Of a stretch of 64,000 nucleotides of DNA, positions 9,323 to 16,943 are shown piece after piece. The position numbers and the translations under genes are program-made. This DNA is from Clostridiales bacterium. GTDB taxonomy: Bacteria > Bacillota > Clostridia > Saccharofermentanales > Saccharofermentanaceae. Under the pieces are notes generated by a model, which searched no databases, was not told where the DNA came from, and was given only the letters and a program-made list of their open reading frames with translations. Positions within the stretch are counted from its first letter, which is position 1. Each line of letters begins with the position of its first letter. The stretch covers positions 25,612 to 89,611 of the forward strand of contig JAFXMZ010000020.1 in the NCBI GenBank assembly GCA_017529925.1. Reading direction: 5' to 3'.

Positions 9323-9352
9323 CTTGCCTCCGTTAATCTTTTGTTCACACAT

Positions 9353-9462
9353 ATTTTACCGCAAATAACAGATTATTAATCTAAAAGAATCGAATCCGGC
9401 CCTTGATTAATATTATTATCTGTGCATAGGGTGAATTCTAATACATCGGGAGAGCAAAAACA
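9353..9462. promoter_or_regulatory. Divergent promoter region of the ktr operon and CAP gene
   Basis: This short AT-rich region must hold both divergent promoters. It contains a perfect odd palindrome AGATTATTAATCT at 9370-9382 and TTGATTAATATTATTATC at 9403-9420. The leader is too short for a c-di-AMP (ydaO) riboswitch. Confidence 0.45.
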
Positions 9463-10473
9463 ATGAAGGTTATCCACTACAGACCTAAGAGAACGCTGAA
9501 TATGGCAGTCACGGCACTCATGATCGCGACTGTTTTCGTTGTCGGCGTATGGGCTGCTCCCGATGCACTTGCAGTAGTCGAGATCCTCGAGTCAGGTTCT
9601 CCCGAAGCCGAAGAGGTTTATGTTCCCGCTGAAGATATCGCAGTTCCTGAGAATGGCGCATATGCTGATGATCTCATCGCAGTTCCAGCCTACGGATCTG
9701 ATAAGGGCGATATCTACAGGGAGGCCGCCAGGGCAGAAGAGATCATCGGTGCCGCACAGGCGGCAGGTGATGAGATCGCAGAGGCCGGTGAGGCTGTTGC
9801 GGATAAGCTCGTTATAGACGGCGAAGATATCTCCGGCGACATCATCGATGAGGAAGCGCTTCCCGCTGAGGAGACCCCCGCTGAGGAGACTTCCGCTGAG
9901 GAGACTTCCGCTCCCGCAGTTGAACCCGCAGCTGACGAAGAGCCTGCGAAGCCCTCGGATGAGCCTTCTGCTCCCGCTCCTGCACAGACGACTTCAGCTC
10001 CTGCACAGACGACGGCTGAGCCCGTTACCGAAGCTACTCCGGAGCCCACACCTGAGCCTACTCCCGAACCCACACCCGAGCCCGTGAGCATCGTCTATCC
10101 CCCCGAGGGAACTCCCGAGTATGAGCTTTTAGTCCTCGTCAATAATGCGAGAACGGCTGAAGGCCTCAAGCCCCTTTCCTGGGACAGCGGACTTCAGGGC
10201 GCTGCAGGCGTAAGAGCAAATGAGATCACGGTCGTATTCGATCACATAAGACCCGACGGAAGCGACTGCTTCAGCGTAAGCTCCCTTGTATATGCAGAGA
10301 ATATCGCGAGCGGCCAGGCATCCGCATCACAGGTCTTCAGCGACTGGATGAATTCCCCTTCGCACCGCGCGAACATCATGGATCCCGAATATGAGACGAT
10401 GGGCAGCGCAGTCCTCTGCAATAACGACGGCATCTACAATTACTACTGGGTACAGCTCTTCGGTTACAGATAA
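9463..10473 (+). CDS. Secreted CAP/SCP-domain protein with repeat linker
   Basis: An N-terminal signal or anchor segment (hydrophobic about 14-34) is followed by a long acidic and proline-rich region with short tandem repeats (AEET/S units about 130-150 and TPEP units about 195-208). The C-terminal about 125 residues form a CAP (SCP/PR-1) domain with LVNNARTAEGLKPLSWD, the first conserved His in FDHIRPDG, YAENIA, WMNSPSHRANIM, and a closing YYWVQLFG. It should be exported and tethered or released at the wall. Bacterial CAP proteins of this YkwD-like type have no firmly assigned activity. A GGGAGAG ribosome site precedes the ATG. Confidence 0.88.
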   Translation: MKVIHYRPKRTLNMAVTALMIATVFVVGVWAAPDALAVVEILESGSPEAEEVYVPAEDIAVPENGAYADDLIAVPAYGSDKGDIYREAARAEEIIGAAQAAGDEIAEAGEAVADKLVIDGEDISGDIIDEEALPAEETPAEETSAEETSAPAVEPAADEEPAKPSDEPSAPAPAQTTSAPAQTTAEPVTEATPEPTPEPTPEPTPEPVSIVYPPEGTPEYELLVLVNNARTAEGLKPLSWDSGLQGAAGVRANEITVVFDHIRPDGSDCFSVSSLVYAENIASGQASASQVFSDWMNSPSHRANIMDPEYETMGSAVLCNNDGIYNYYWVQLFGYR

Positions 10474-10524
10474 GACATTACGATCCACCTTTTTCATATA
10501 ATCCTTCAGTGAACGCCTCCGTGT

Positions 10525-10540
10525 TATAATCAATGACATG
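10525..10540 (+). promoter_or_regulatory. -10 element abutting the MATE start codon (possible leaderless mRNA)
   Basis: TATAAT at 10525-10530 is followed after 7 bases by the ATG at 10538. Transcription would therefore begin at or within a base of the start codon. No Shine-Dalgarno sequence precedes the ATG. Confidence 0.6.
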
Positions 10541-11926
10541 AGAGGCGATTCATTTTCCGGAAAACTGGTGCGTCTTATACTTCCTATAACGCTCCAGAAT
10601 TTTATGTTTGCCCTGGTGCCCGTTTCGGACGCCGTAATGCTGGTTGCCCTCGATCAGGATGCGATGTCGGCAGTCTCTCTTGCCACGCAGGTAATGTTCG
10701 TATTCAACCTGTTCGTATTCGCTCTGCTGTCGGGGCTTTCGATGTTTGCGGCCCAGTACTGGGGCAAGGGTGACGTCAGGTCGATTGAGAAGCTCCTGGG
10801 CTACACTACGAGGCTCATGCTTCCTGTGCTGGCACTCTTTTTCTCGACCACTTTCTTCCTTCCCGGAAGCGTAATGAAAATATATACCGACGATCCCGTG
10901 ATAATAGCTCACGGTATTAAATACCTTCGCATAGTCAGTATCTCGTATGTCGTCGACGGTATAGGACAGCTCTATGCCACGGTCCTCAAGAATACGGACC
11001 ACGTTAAGGAGAGCACGATCCTCAGTATATTGATGGTCTTCATGAATATCGGTCTCAATGCCGTCTTCATCTACGGACTTCTCGGGATGCCGAGGATGGG
11101 CGCCGCCGGAGCCGCTCTTGCGACGACGATAGCTATGTCTTTCGGCTTTGTCGCATTTACCGTCGCGATGATCCTCAGGTGTCCCGCGAAGATCAGGATC
11201 GGGGACATACTTGCATCTGATATATCCATGAGAAGAAGGTTTTCGAAGTATTCGACACCGTTCCTTATCAATCAGCTCTTCTGGGGCTTCGGCTTTACGA
11301 TGATATCCGTCATCATGGGCCATCTGGGCGCCGATGCGGTCGCTGCAAATGCGATAGTTGCTGTAGTCAAGGACCTTGCATCGTGTTTCTGCTTTGCTCT
11401 GGGAAGCGGCGGCGCCATCATCGTCGGAAACGAGCTCGGAGCGGGCGAGCTCCGGAGGGGAAAGGAATACGGCGGCAAGATCGCGAAGCTCGCTATAATA
11501 AGCGGCATAATAATGGGCGCGCTCGTGGCGGCATCGACGCCACTTCTGGTGCCGAACCTGAACCTGACGTCCAAAGCTTCGGAATACCTTACGCAGATGA
11601 TGCTTATGTGTGTCTACTATATCCTCGGAAGATCGATCAATGCGACGGTCATCGCGGGTATCTTTGCCGCAGGCGGCGACACGAGGTTCGGAATGATCTG
11701 CGATACTCTCACGATGTGGGCTTTCATAGTGCCCGTCGGAGCCCTGGCCGCCTTTTACTTTAAGCTTCCGGTGCTTGCCGTCTACTTCATCCTGAACCTG
11801 GACGAGATGGTAAAGCTGCCGGCTGTATATATACACTATAAAAAATATAAGTGGGTCAGGAACATAGTGGAGACCGGTCCCGCAGGATATGATGAGGAAG
11901 ATCTTTCCTTCGCCGAGGAGATGTGA
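10538..11926 (+). CDS. MATE family multidrug/Na+ antiporter
   Basis: A 462-residue protein with about 12 hydrophobic segments in two similar halves, opening with KLVRLILPITLQNFMFALVPVSD, a typical MATE start. It should export a cationic or organic compound in exchange for Na+ or H+. The gene is followed by trmL within a few bases. The promoter geometry implies a leaderless transcript. The substrate is unknown. Confidence 0.9.
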   Translation: MRGDSFSGKLVRLILPITLQNFMFALVPVSDAVMLVALDQDAMSAVSLATQVMFVFNLFVFALLSGLSMFAAQYWGKGDVRSIEKLLGYTTRLMLPVLALFFSTTFFLPGSVMKIYTDDPVIIAHGIKYLRIVSISYVVDGIGQLYATVLKNTDHVKESTILSILMVFMNIGLNAVFIYGLLGMPRMGAAGAALATTIAMSFGFVAFTVAMILRCPAKIRIGDILASDISMRRRFSKYSTPFLINQLFWGFGFTMISVIMGHLGADAVAANAIVAVVKDLASCFCFALGSGGAIIVGNELGAGELRRGKEYGGKIAKLAIISGIIMGALVAASTPLLVPNLNLTSKASEYLTQMMLMCVYYILGRSINATVIAGIFAAGGDTRFGMICDTLTMWAFIVPVGALAAFYFKLPVLAVYFILNLDEMVKLPAVYIHYKKYKWVRNIVETGPAGYDEEDLSFAEEM

Positions 11927-11928
11927 GC

Positions 11929-12507
11929 ATGAAAAGAAGCCTAAACGTTGTACTGTATGAGCCGGAGATACCGCAGAATACGGGAAATATCATGAGGACG
12001 TGCGTCGCGTTCGGGTGTGCGCTTCACCTCATAAAGCCGCTCGGGTTCGACATTGAGAACCCTAAATTCAGAAGATCAACGACCAATCACATAACATGGG
12101 CCGACTATACTCTCTATGATTCCTATGAGGATTTCAGGAGCAGGAATGAAGGCGAGTATTTCTTTATGACCAGATACGGAAAAAAGCCGCCTTCGTCGAT
12201 AGACTTTGCTCTCGCATCGCATCCGGCGGGAAGTGACACGGGAAGTGACGGTCAGCCGCCCGTGCCCCTGTATCTTATCTTCGGCAGGGAGAGCACAGGC
12301 ATTCCTTATGATATCCTGAAGGACAACCTCGAAAGGTGTTTCAGGATACCGATGGCTCCCGAATGCAGGAGCCTCAACCTGTCGAATGCGGCTGCGATCG
12401 CGATCTACGAATGCGTAAGCCAGCTCGGATATCCTGACCTGTCGCTGACCGAAGTCCAGAAGGGCGAGGATTTCCTTGAGTCATACGATGCGACGCTCGG
12501 AAGGTGA
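11929..12507 (+). CDS. trmL: tRNA (cytidine/uridine-34 2'-O)-methyltransferase
   Basis: A SpoU/TrmD-fold (SPOUT) methyltransferase of 192 residues with the family hallmarks NVVLYEPEIPQNTGNIMRTC at the start, FGRESTGIP in the middle and RSLNLSNAAAIAIYE near the end, which form the trefoil-knot SAM site. TrmL methylates the wobble ribose of tRNA-Leu isoacceptors. ATG 11929 is preferred because GAGGAG sits 8 bases upstream; a GTG at 11923 overlapping the MATE stop is possible. Confidence 0.92.
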   Translation: MKRSLNVVLYEPEIPQNTGNIMRTCVAFGCALHLIKPLGFDIENPKFRRSTTNHITWADYTLYDSYEDFRSRNEGEYFFMTRYGKKPPSSIDFALASHPAGSDTGSDGQPPVPLYLIFGRESTGIPYDILKDNLERCFRIPMAPECRSLNLSNAAAIAIYECVSQLGYPDLSLTEVQKGEDFLESYDATLGR

Positions 12508-12599
12508 AGGCCGGACGGTGCGAATACCCGCTGTGGTATAATCGAGAAGGCTGTTCCTGAGAAAGGGCAGGCAAACATATAAAGAAGGAAGATCGGAAG

Positions 12600-13589
12600 A
12601 TGGGACTTTTCGGAAAGAAGAATAAGGATAATGAAGATATAGAGGCGGCTTCCCCCGAGCAGGATCTTGATGCGCTCGTAATGTCTGCGATCGAGCAGGC
12701 CGACGAGGAAGAGGCGCAGCGCAAGGCTGACAGGAGGCAGGCGGAGATCGACAGGATCGCGAAGATGAATGAAGAGCGCGAGCGCGCCGAGGAGGCCCGG
12801 AAGGCCGCTGCCGAGAGGCTTAAGAACATTCCCAACGAGGGAAGGAGATTCTTTCTCATAGTCGAGACGAGCAATGCGGTCGCTTCGGGAGTCGAAGTGA
12901 CGGGAAATCTTCACGGTGAGATGAAAAAGGGCGATCAGGTATTTGTCTACAGACCTGACGGCAAGTCGATAGAGGGAAAGGCCGGCACTATTGCTTCGGC
13001 CGAGGACGGAAAGACCGCCGAGGGCGCCAAGAACGCAAGGGTCACGGTCTGCGTTGAGATCGACGGAAATGCGGTCAGTGCCGATCCGGCAGGATCACAG
13101 CCTCGCTTCTCTGTCATGAGCGGTGTTAAGGCAAACCAGGACGGAAAGGCAGGGCCTGTCGAGAATCCCTATCTGCTCGGCCTGTCGCTCGGATACAAGG
13201 ATATGCACTCTGATAAGGACTACATGAAGATCCTCATGAACCTGATAGTACGTGCGAGATTTATCCTTCCCGTCCACGATATGGGCTCTGATGAAGCCGG
13301 CAAGAAGAAGCTCAGGCTCATCACGATAAATGACAAGATGGATCCTGACAAGCGCAATATGGCTGTCTTTACGGACTTTGCGGCACTGTCTGCATGGAAG
13401 AACGTATTTGACGATGAACACCGCCCTTCAGTAACGGTCATGTCTTTCAATGCGGTCGTTAAGCAGATCAGGAATGACGATATGGGCATCGCGGTCAATC
13501 CCTTCGGACCGGTCGGCATACAGCTGCCCCCCAAGATGATCGCCCAGGTCACATCATCTGAGAGTTATAAACGTAATATAAAGAATTAA
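12600..13589 (+). CDS. SseB-domain protein with coiled-coil N-terminus
   Basis: The 329-residue soluble protein starts with a highly charged Glu/Lys/Arg/Ala-rich helix (about 20-75), probably a coiled coil. A beta-rich segment (about 80-165: EGRRFFLIVE, GEMKKGDQVFVYR) resembles a small EF-Tu domain-2-like barrel. The C-terminal half matches the SseB N-terminal family (LIVRARFILPV, FTDFAALSAWK, GIAVNPFG). The gene has its own extended -10 (TGTGGTATAAT ending near 12542) and an AAGGAAG-type site before the ATG. Function of this family outside secretion-associated enterobacterial SseB is not established. Confidence 0.7.
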   Translation: MGLFGKKNKDNEDIEAASPEQDLDALVMSAIEQADEEEAQRKADRRQAEIDRIAKMNEERERAEEARKAAAERLKNIPNEGRRFFLIVETSNAVASGVEVTGNLHGEMKKGDQVFVYRPDGKSIEGKAGTIASAEDGKTAEGAKNARVTVCVEIDGNAVSADPAGSQPRFSVMSGVKANQDGKAGPVENPYLLGLSLGYKDMHSDKDYMKILMNLIVRARFILPVHDMGSDEAGKKKLRLITINDKMDPDKRNMAVFTDFAALSAWKNVFDDEHRPSVTVMSFNAVVKQIRNDDMGIAVNPFGPVGIQLPPKMIAQVTSSESYKRNIKN

Positions 13590-13914
13590 GAGCCGGTCCT
13601 GAGAGACGGCCGTGTGTCTCTCATCTGAATATCGAATCTTGTTTAGAGTTGGATAAAAAGGTGTGTTTTCGAAGTGATTTGTACACGCTTTTATCCAACT
13701 TTTGCAATTATTGGATAAAAACGTGTATTTTCAGCCCCGATCATCCAACCTTTTATCCAACCCTCAAAGATATTTGACCAGATGCCTTCATACCCCTTCC
13801 CGGCTCGAAAAGCTCCCCGCCCGCGATAACCGCTCCGAGGCTGATCGCAGGCGCATTCCGGGGTCTTCGGGACATGGCTTAACTACTGCATTTCGGGGAA
13901 GTCTCACAATTGTA
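13590..13914. other. Noncoding stretch with inverted-word element upstream of nrdD
   Basis: This 325-base region has no credible coding sequence. A GC-rich remnant hairpin (GGTCCTGAGAGACGGCC) follows the SseB-like gene. It holds the TTGGATAAAA repeat element (13649-13760) and then unremarkable sequence up to the NrdR boxes. Confidence 0.6.
13649..13760. repeat. Inverted-word repeat element (TTGGATAAAA)
   Basis: TTGGATAAAA occurs at 13649 and 13711 and its complement TTTTATCCAA at 13689 and 13751, so the starts are spaced 40, 22 and 40 bases and the full period is 62. A truncated fifth copy ATCCAA lies at 13743. The two 50-base units both begin TTGGATAAAA, continue with xxGTGTxTTTTC, and end TTTTATCCAA, while the rest of the interior differs. 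Confidence 0.8.
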
Positions 13915-13930
13915 ACACAATATATAGTGT
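13915..13930 (+). promoter_or_regulatory. NrdR box 1
   Basis: ACACAATATATAGTGT matches the NrdR consensus acaCwAtATaTwGTgt at every position. It lies just upstream of the -35 element, so NrdR bound with ATP/dATP would repress nrdDG. Confidence 0.88.
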
Positions 13931-13937
13931 TTTGACG

Positions 13938-13966
13938 TTGACATGTCCACTAGATATAGATAGAAT
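13938..13966 (+). promoter_or_regulatory. nrdD promoter overlapping NrdR box 2
   Basis: TTGACA (13938-13943), a 17-base spacer and TAGAAT (13961-13966) form a near-consensus housekeeping promoter. A second, weaker NrdR box (12 of 16 positions) occupies 13947-13962 inside the spacer, 32 bases from box 1, the usual three-turn spacing. Confidence 0.8.
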
Positions 13967-14008
13967 GGGGTAGCTGTTAAAGAAACGACATTTTGTACAT
14001 TATTTTTT

Positions 14009-14059
14009 ACAATAATTGTCGAAAATGGCATTCACAACTCATTGTAACATTGTTACAAT
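14009..14059 (+). promoter_or_regulatory. Two ACAAT/ATTGT palindromes in the nrdD leader
   Basis: ACAATAATTGT (14009-14019) and ATTGTAAC-ATT-GTTACAAT (14041-14059) are perfect inverted repeats downstream of the predicted transcription start. A related ACAATTGT is at 13906-13913, before NrdR box 1. They resemble operators of a redox-type regulator but match none I can name with certainty. Confidence 0.55.
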
Positions 14060-14102
14060 AGACAGTAACTTTTTGGAACAACATAAGGACAGGGTGCACA
14101 AA

Positions 14103-16286
14103 ATGAAGATCATCAAGAGAAACAAGCAGGAAGTCGAGTTTGATATCACGAAGATCGTAAATGCGGTCACGAAGGCCAACAATGCGGCTAAAGAAAGCGA
14201 GAGGATGACTCCCACACAGATCATGAGGATCGCCGATTCCGTCATGAAGCAGTGCGAGAAGGTCAGCCGTGCCCTTTCCGTCGAGGAGATCCAGGACCTT
14301 GTCGAGAAGCAGATCATGGCTCACGGCGCCTATGAGGTTGCAAAGCTCTATATCACATACAGATATACGAGGAGCCTCATCCGTCAGTCCAACACGACTG
14401 ATGCGAGCATCCTTACCCTTATCGAGTGCAATAATGAGGAACTCAAGCAGGAGAATTCCAATAAGAATCCTACCGTCAACAGCGTTCAGAGAGACTATAT
14501 GGCAGGTGAGGTCAGCAAGGATATCACACAGAGGATCCTCCTTCCTGCAGATGTCGTAGAGGCTCATAACCAGGGTATCATCCACTTCCATGACTCTGAT
14601 TATTTTGCCCAGCATATGCATAACTGCGACCTCGTTAACCTCGAGGATATGCTCCAGAACGGTACTGTCATCTCCGGTACGATGATCGAGAAGCCGCACA
14701 GCTTCTCCACAGCCTGCAATATCGCTACACAGATCATCGCCCAGGTCGCTTCCAACCAGTACGGCGGCCAGTCCATCTCCCTTACTCATCTTGCTCCTTT
14801 CGTTCAGGTGTCGAGAGATAAGATCAGAAAGATCGTCACGAAGGAGATGGAGGACATCGGAGCCCGGATCGACGAGGAGAAGCTCTCCGCACTTGTTGAG
14901 AAGAGGCTCAAGGAAGAGATCGAGAGAGGTGTCCAGACGATCCAGTATCAGGTCGTAACACTCCTTACTACTAACGGACAGGCTCCTTTCGTTACGGTAT
15001 TCATGTACCTGAACGAGGCAAAGGACCCTCAGCTCAAGAGAGACCTTGCCATGATCATCGAGGAAGTCCTCAAGCAGCGCATCAAGGGCGTTAAGAATGA
15101 ATCAGGTGTTTATGTCACACCTGCATTCCCCAAGCTCATCTATGTTCTCGAGGAAGACAATATCTATAAGGATTCGCCTTACTATTACCTCACTGAGCTT
15201 TCCGCGAAGTGTACGGCAAAGAGGATGGTTCCCGATTATATCTCCGAGAAGGTAATGCTCAAACTCAAGATCGACAAGAACGGAAACGGCAACTGCTATA
15301 CATGTATGGGATGCCGCTCGTTCCTTACACCTTATGTCGATGAGAACGGACAGCCCAAGTATTACGGAAGGTTCAACCAGGGCGTCGTAACGATCAACCT
15401 CGTTGACGTTGCCTGCACCGCATGCAGCGAGAGCAGGGATGAAGAGAAGTTCTGGAAGGTCCTCGATGAGAGGCTCGAGCTCTGTCACAAGGCACTCCGC
15501 TGCAGACATGACAGACTTGCAGGAACGCTTTCCGATGCGGCTCCTATCCTCTGGCAGCATGGTGCTCTTGCAAGACTTCAGAAGGGCGAGCCTATAACGA
15601 AGCTCCTCTACGGCGGATATTCCACACTTTCGCTCGGATATGCAGGACTCTGGGAATGCGTATATGAGGTCAAGGGCAAGAAGCTCACAGAGGCTGAGGG
15701 TGAGGAATTCGGTCTCAGGGTAATGCAGGCTCTGAATGATGCATGTGCAAAGTGGAAGAAGGAAGAGAATATCGACTATTCTATCTACGGCACACCTCTC
15801 GAGTCCACGACATATAAGTTCGCCAAGTCTCTCCAGAGAAGGTTCGGCATCATCCCGGGCGTTACGGATAAGAATTACATCACGAACAGCTATCATATCC
15901 ACGTAACCGAGAAGATCGATGCATTTAAGAAGCTCTCACTTGAGTCCAAGTTCCAGAGACTCTCTCCCGGAGGAGCCATCAGCTATATCGAAGTTCCCGA
16001 CATGCAGAATAATATCGATGCTGTCGTCGACGTTATGAGATATATCTATGACAACATCATGTATGCTGAGCTCAACACGAAGTCTGATTACTGCCAGGTA
16101 TGCGGTTTTGACGGAGAGATCAAGATCGAGGAGAGAGACCACAAGCTTACATGGGTATGCCCCCAGTGCGGAAATGATGATGAGAACAAGCTCAATGTCG
16201 CCAGAAGGACATGCGGCTATATCGGAACCCAGTTCTGGAATCAGGGACGTACACAGGAGATCAAGGAGCGCGTCCTCCATCTGTGA
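14103..16286 (+). CDS. nrdD: Anaerobic ribonucleoside-triphosphate reductase (class III)
   Basis: The start at 14103 begins the ATP-cone (MKIIKRNKQEVEFD); an upstream extension runs through the regulatory palindromes and is not credible. The 727-residue enzyme has the ATP-cone (1-95), a large 10-stranded barrel with the expected cysteines, a zinc site near the C-terminus (CQVCGF and CPQCGN) and the glycyl radical motif RRTCGYIG with Gly705. It reduces NTPs to dNTPs without oxygen, using formate or thioredoxin as reductant. NrdG, encoded 115 bases downstream, generates the radical. Tandem NrdR boxes show dATP-responsive repression. Confidence 0.96.
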   Translation: MKIIKRNKQEVEFDITKIVNAVTKANNAAKESERMTPTQIMRIADSVMKQCEKVSRALSVEEIQDLVEKQIMAHGAYEVAKLYITYRYTRSLIRQSNTTDASILTLIECNNEELKQENSNKNPTVNSVQRDYMAGEVSKDITQRILLPADVVEAHNQGIIHFHDSDYFAQHMHNCDLVNLEDMLQNGTVISGTMIEKPHSFSTACNIATQIIAQVASNQYGGQSISLTHLAPFVQVSRDKIRKIVTKEMEDIGARIDEEKLSALVEKRLKEEIERGVQTIQYQVVTLLTTNGQAPFVTVFMYLNEAKDPQLKRDLAMIIEEVLKQRIKGVKNESGVYVTPAFPKLIYVLEEDNIYKDSPYYYLTELSAKCTAKRMVPDYISEKVMLKLKIDKNGNGNCYTCMGCRSFLTPYVDENGQPKYYGRFNQGVVTINLVDVACTACSESRDEEKFWKVLDERLELCHKALRCRHDRLAGTLSDAAPILWQHGALARLQKGEPITKLLYGGYSTLSLGYAGLWECVYEVKGKKLTEAEGEEFGLRVMQALNDACAKWKKEENIDYSIYGTPLESTTYKFAKSLQRRFGIIPGVTDKNYITNSYHIHVTEKIDAFKKLSLESKFQRLSPGGAISYIEVPDMQNNIDAVVDVMRYIYDNIMYAELNTKSDYCQVCGFDGEIKIEERDHKLTWVCPQCGNDDENKLNVARRTCGYIGTQFWNQGRTQEIKERVLHL

Positions 16287-16321
16287 TCTCCGGCCTTTCA
16301 GGCATAACAGTTAACTGAAAG

Positions 16322-16353
16322 AAGCGGTTATGCGGAAGTATAGCCGCTTTTCA
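16322..16353 (+). terminator. Hairpin between nrdD and nrdG (attenuator-like)
   Basis: A 10-bp stem (16322-16331 with 16340-16349, one wobble) ends in TTTT. It may reduce read-through so that less NrdG than NrdD is made. Another inverted repeat (CTTTCAG/CTGAAAG, 16295-16321) precedes it. Confidence 0.55.
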
Positions 16354-16400
16354 GTCACAACGAAAAGGAAGCAGGCCCCCGGGGGCCGGAGGAGAAGAAT

Positions 16401-16931
16401 ATGTATTACGGTGCGATAAAAGACTGCGATATAGCAAACGGCATAGGTGTCAGGGTGACGCTGTTCGTGTCGGGCTGCACGAACAGATGCGAAGGGTGCT
16501 TTCAGCCCGAGACATGGAACTTCTGTTATGGCCAGCCCTTCACGGAGCAGACCGAGGAGCAGCTCCTTTCCATGCTGGAGCCGTCATATATAAGGGGACT
16601 GACAGTCCTCGGAGGAGAGCCTTTCGAGCCGGAGAATCAGCGGGAGATCGTTCCTTTCCTCCGTAAAGTGAAGGAGAAGTATCCCTCCAAGGACATCTGG
16701 GTATTCTCGGGATTCAGGCTCGATGACGAGATCAGAGTGCCCGGATCACACCCCAACTGCGAGGTCACAGAGGAATTCCTGAGCATGATAGATGTCCTGG
16801 TCGACGGAAGGTTCGTGCTGGCAAAAAAAGATTTGAGATTAAGGTTTCGGGGATCGTCAAATCAGCGTATAATTAACATGAGAAAAACTATGGAGAAAGG
16901 CGAGATTGTCCTCTGGGACGACGAACCGTAA
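16401..16931 (+). CDS. nrdG: Anaerobic NTP reductase activating protein (radical SAM)
   Basis: The 176-residue radical-SAM enzyme has CTNRCEGC (Cys26, Cys30, Cys33), the CX3CX2C ligands of the [4Fe-4S] cluster, and the TVLGGEPF segment that binds SAM. It abstracts a hydrogen from Gly705 of NrdD. A strong GGAGGAG site precedes the ATG, itself preceded by a perfect GGCCCCCGGGGGCC palindrome (16374-16387) that could mask the ribosome site. Confidence 0.95.
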   Translation: MYYGAIKDCDIANGIGVRVTLFVSGCTNRCEGCFQPETWNFCYGQPFTEQTEEQLLSMLEPSYIRGLTVLGGEPFEPENQREIVPFLRKVKEKYPSKDIWVFSGFRLDDEIRVPGSHPNCEVTEEFLSMIDVLVDGRFVLAKKDLRLRFRGSSNQRIINMRKTMEKGEIVLWDDEP

Positions 16932-16943
16932 ACAGGAACGCTG

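Noticed and set aside
9323..9462. c-di-AMP riboswitch before the ktr operon
   Set aside because: The space to the divergent gene is too short, and none of the conserved elements is seen.
10550..11836. 428-codon minus-strand frame opposite the MATE gene
   Set aside because: Its product is improbably rich in charged residues and His, and the real MATE protein accounts for the codon pattern.
16863..16880. Promoter TATAATTAAC inside nrdG driving the EAL gene
   Set aside because: A -10 match alone, without a -35, inside coding sequence and 64 bases before the EAL start, is too weak to call.
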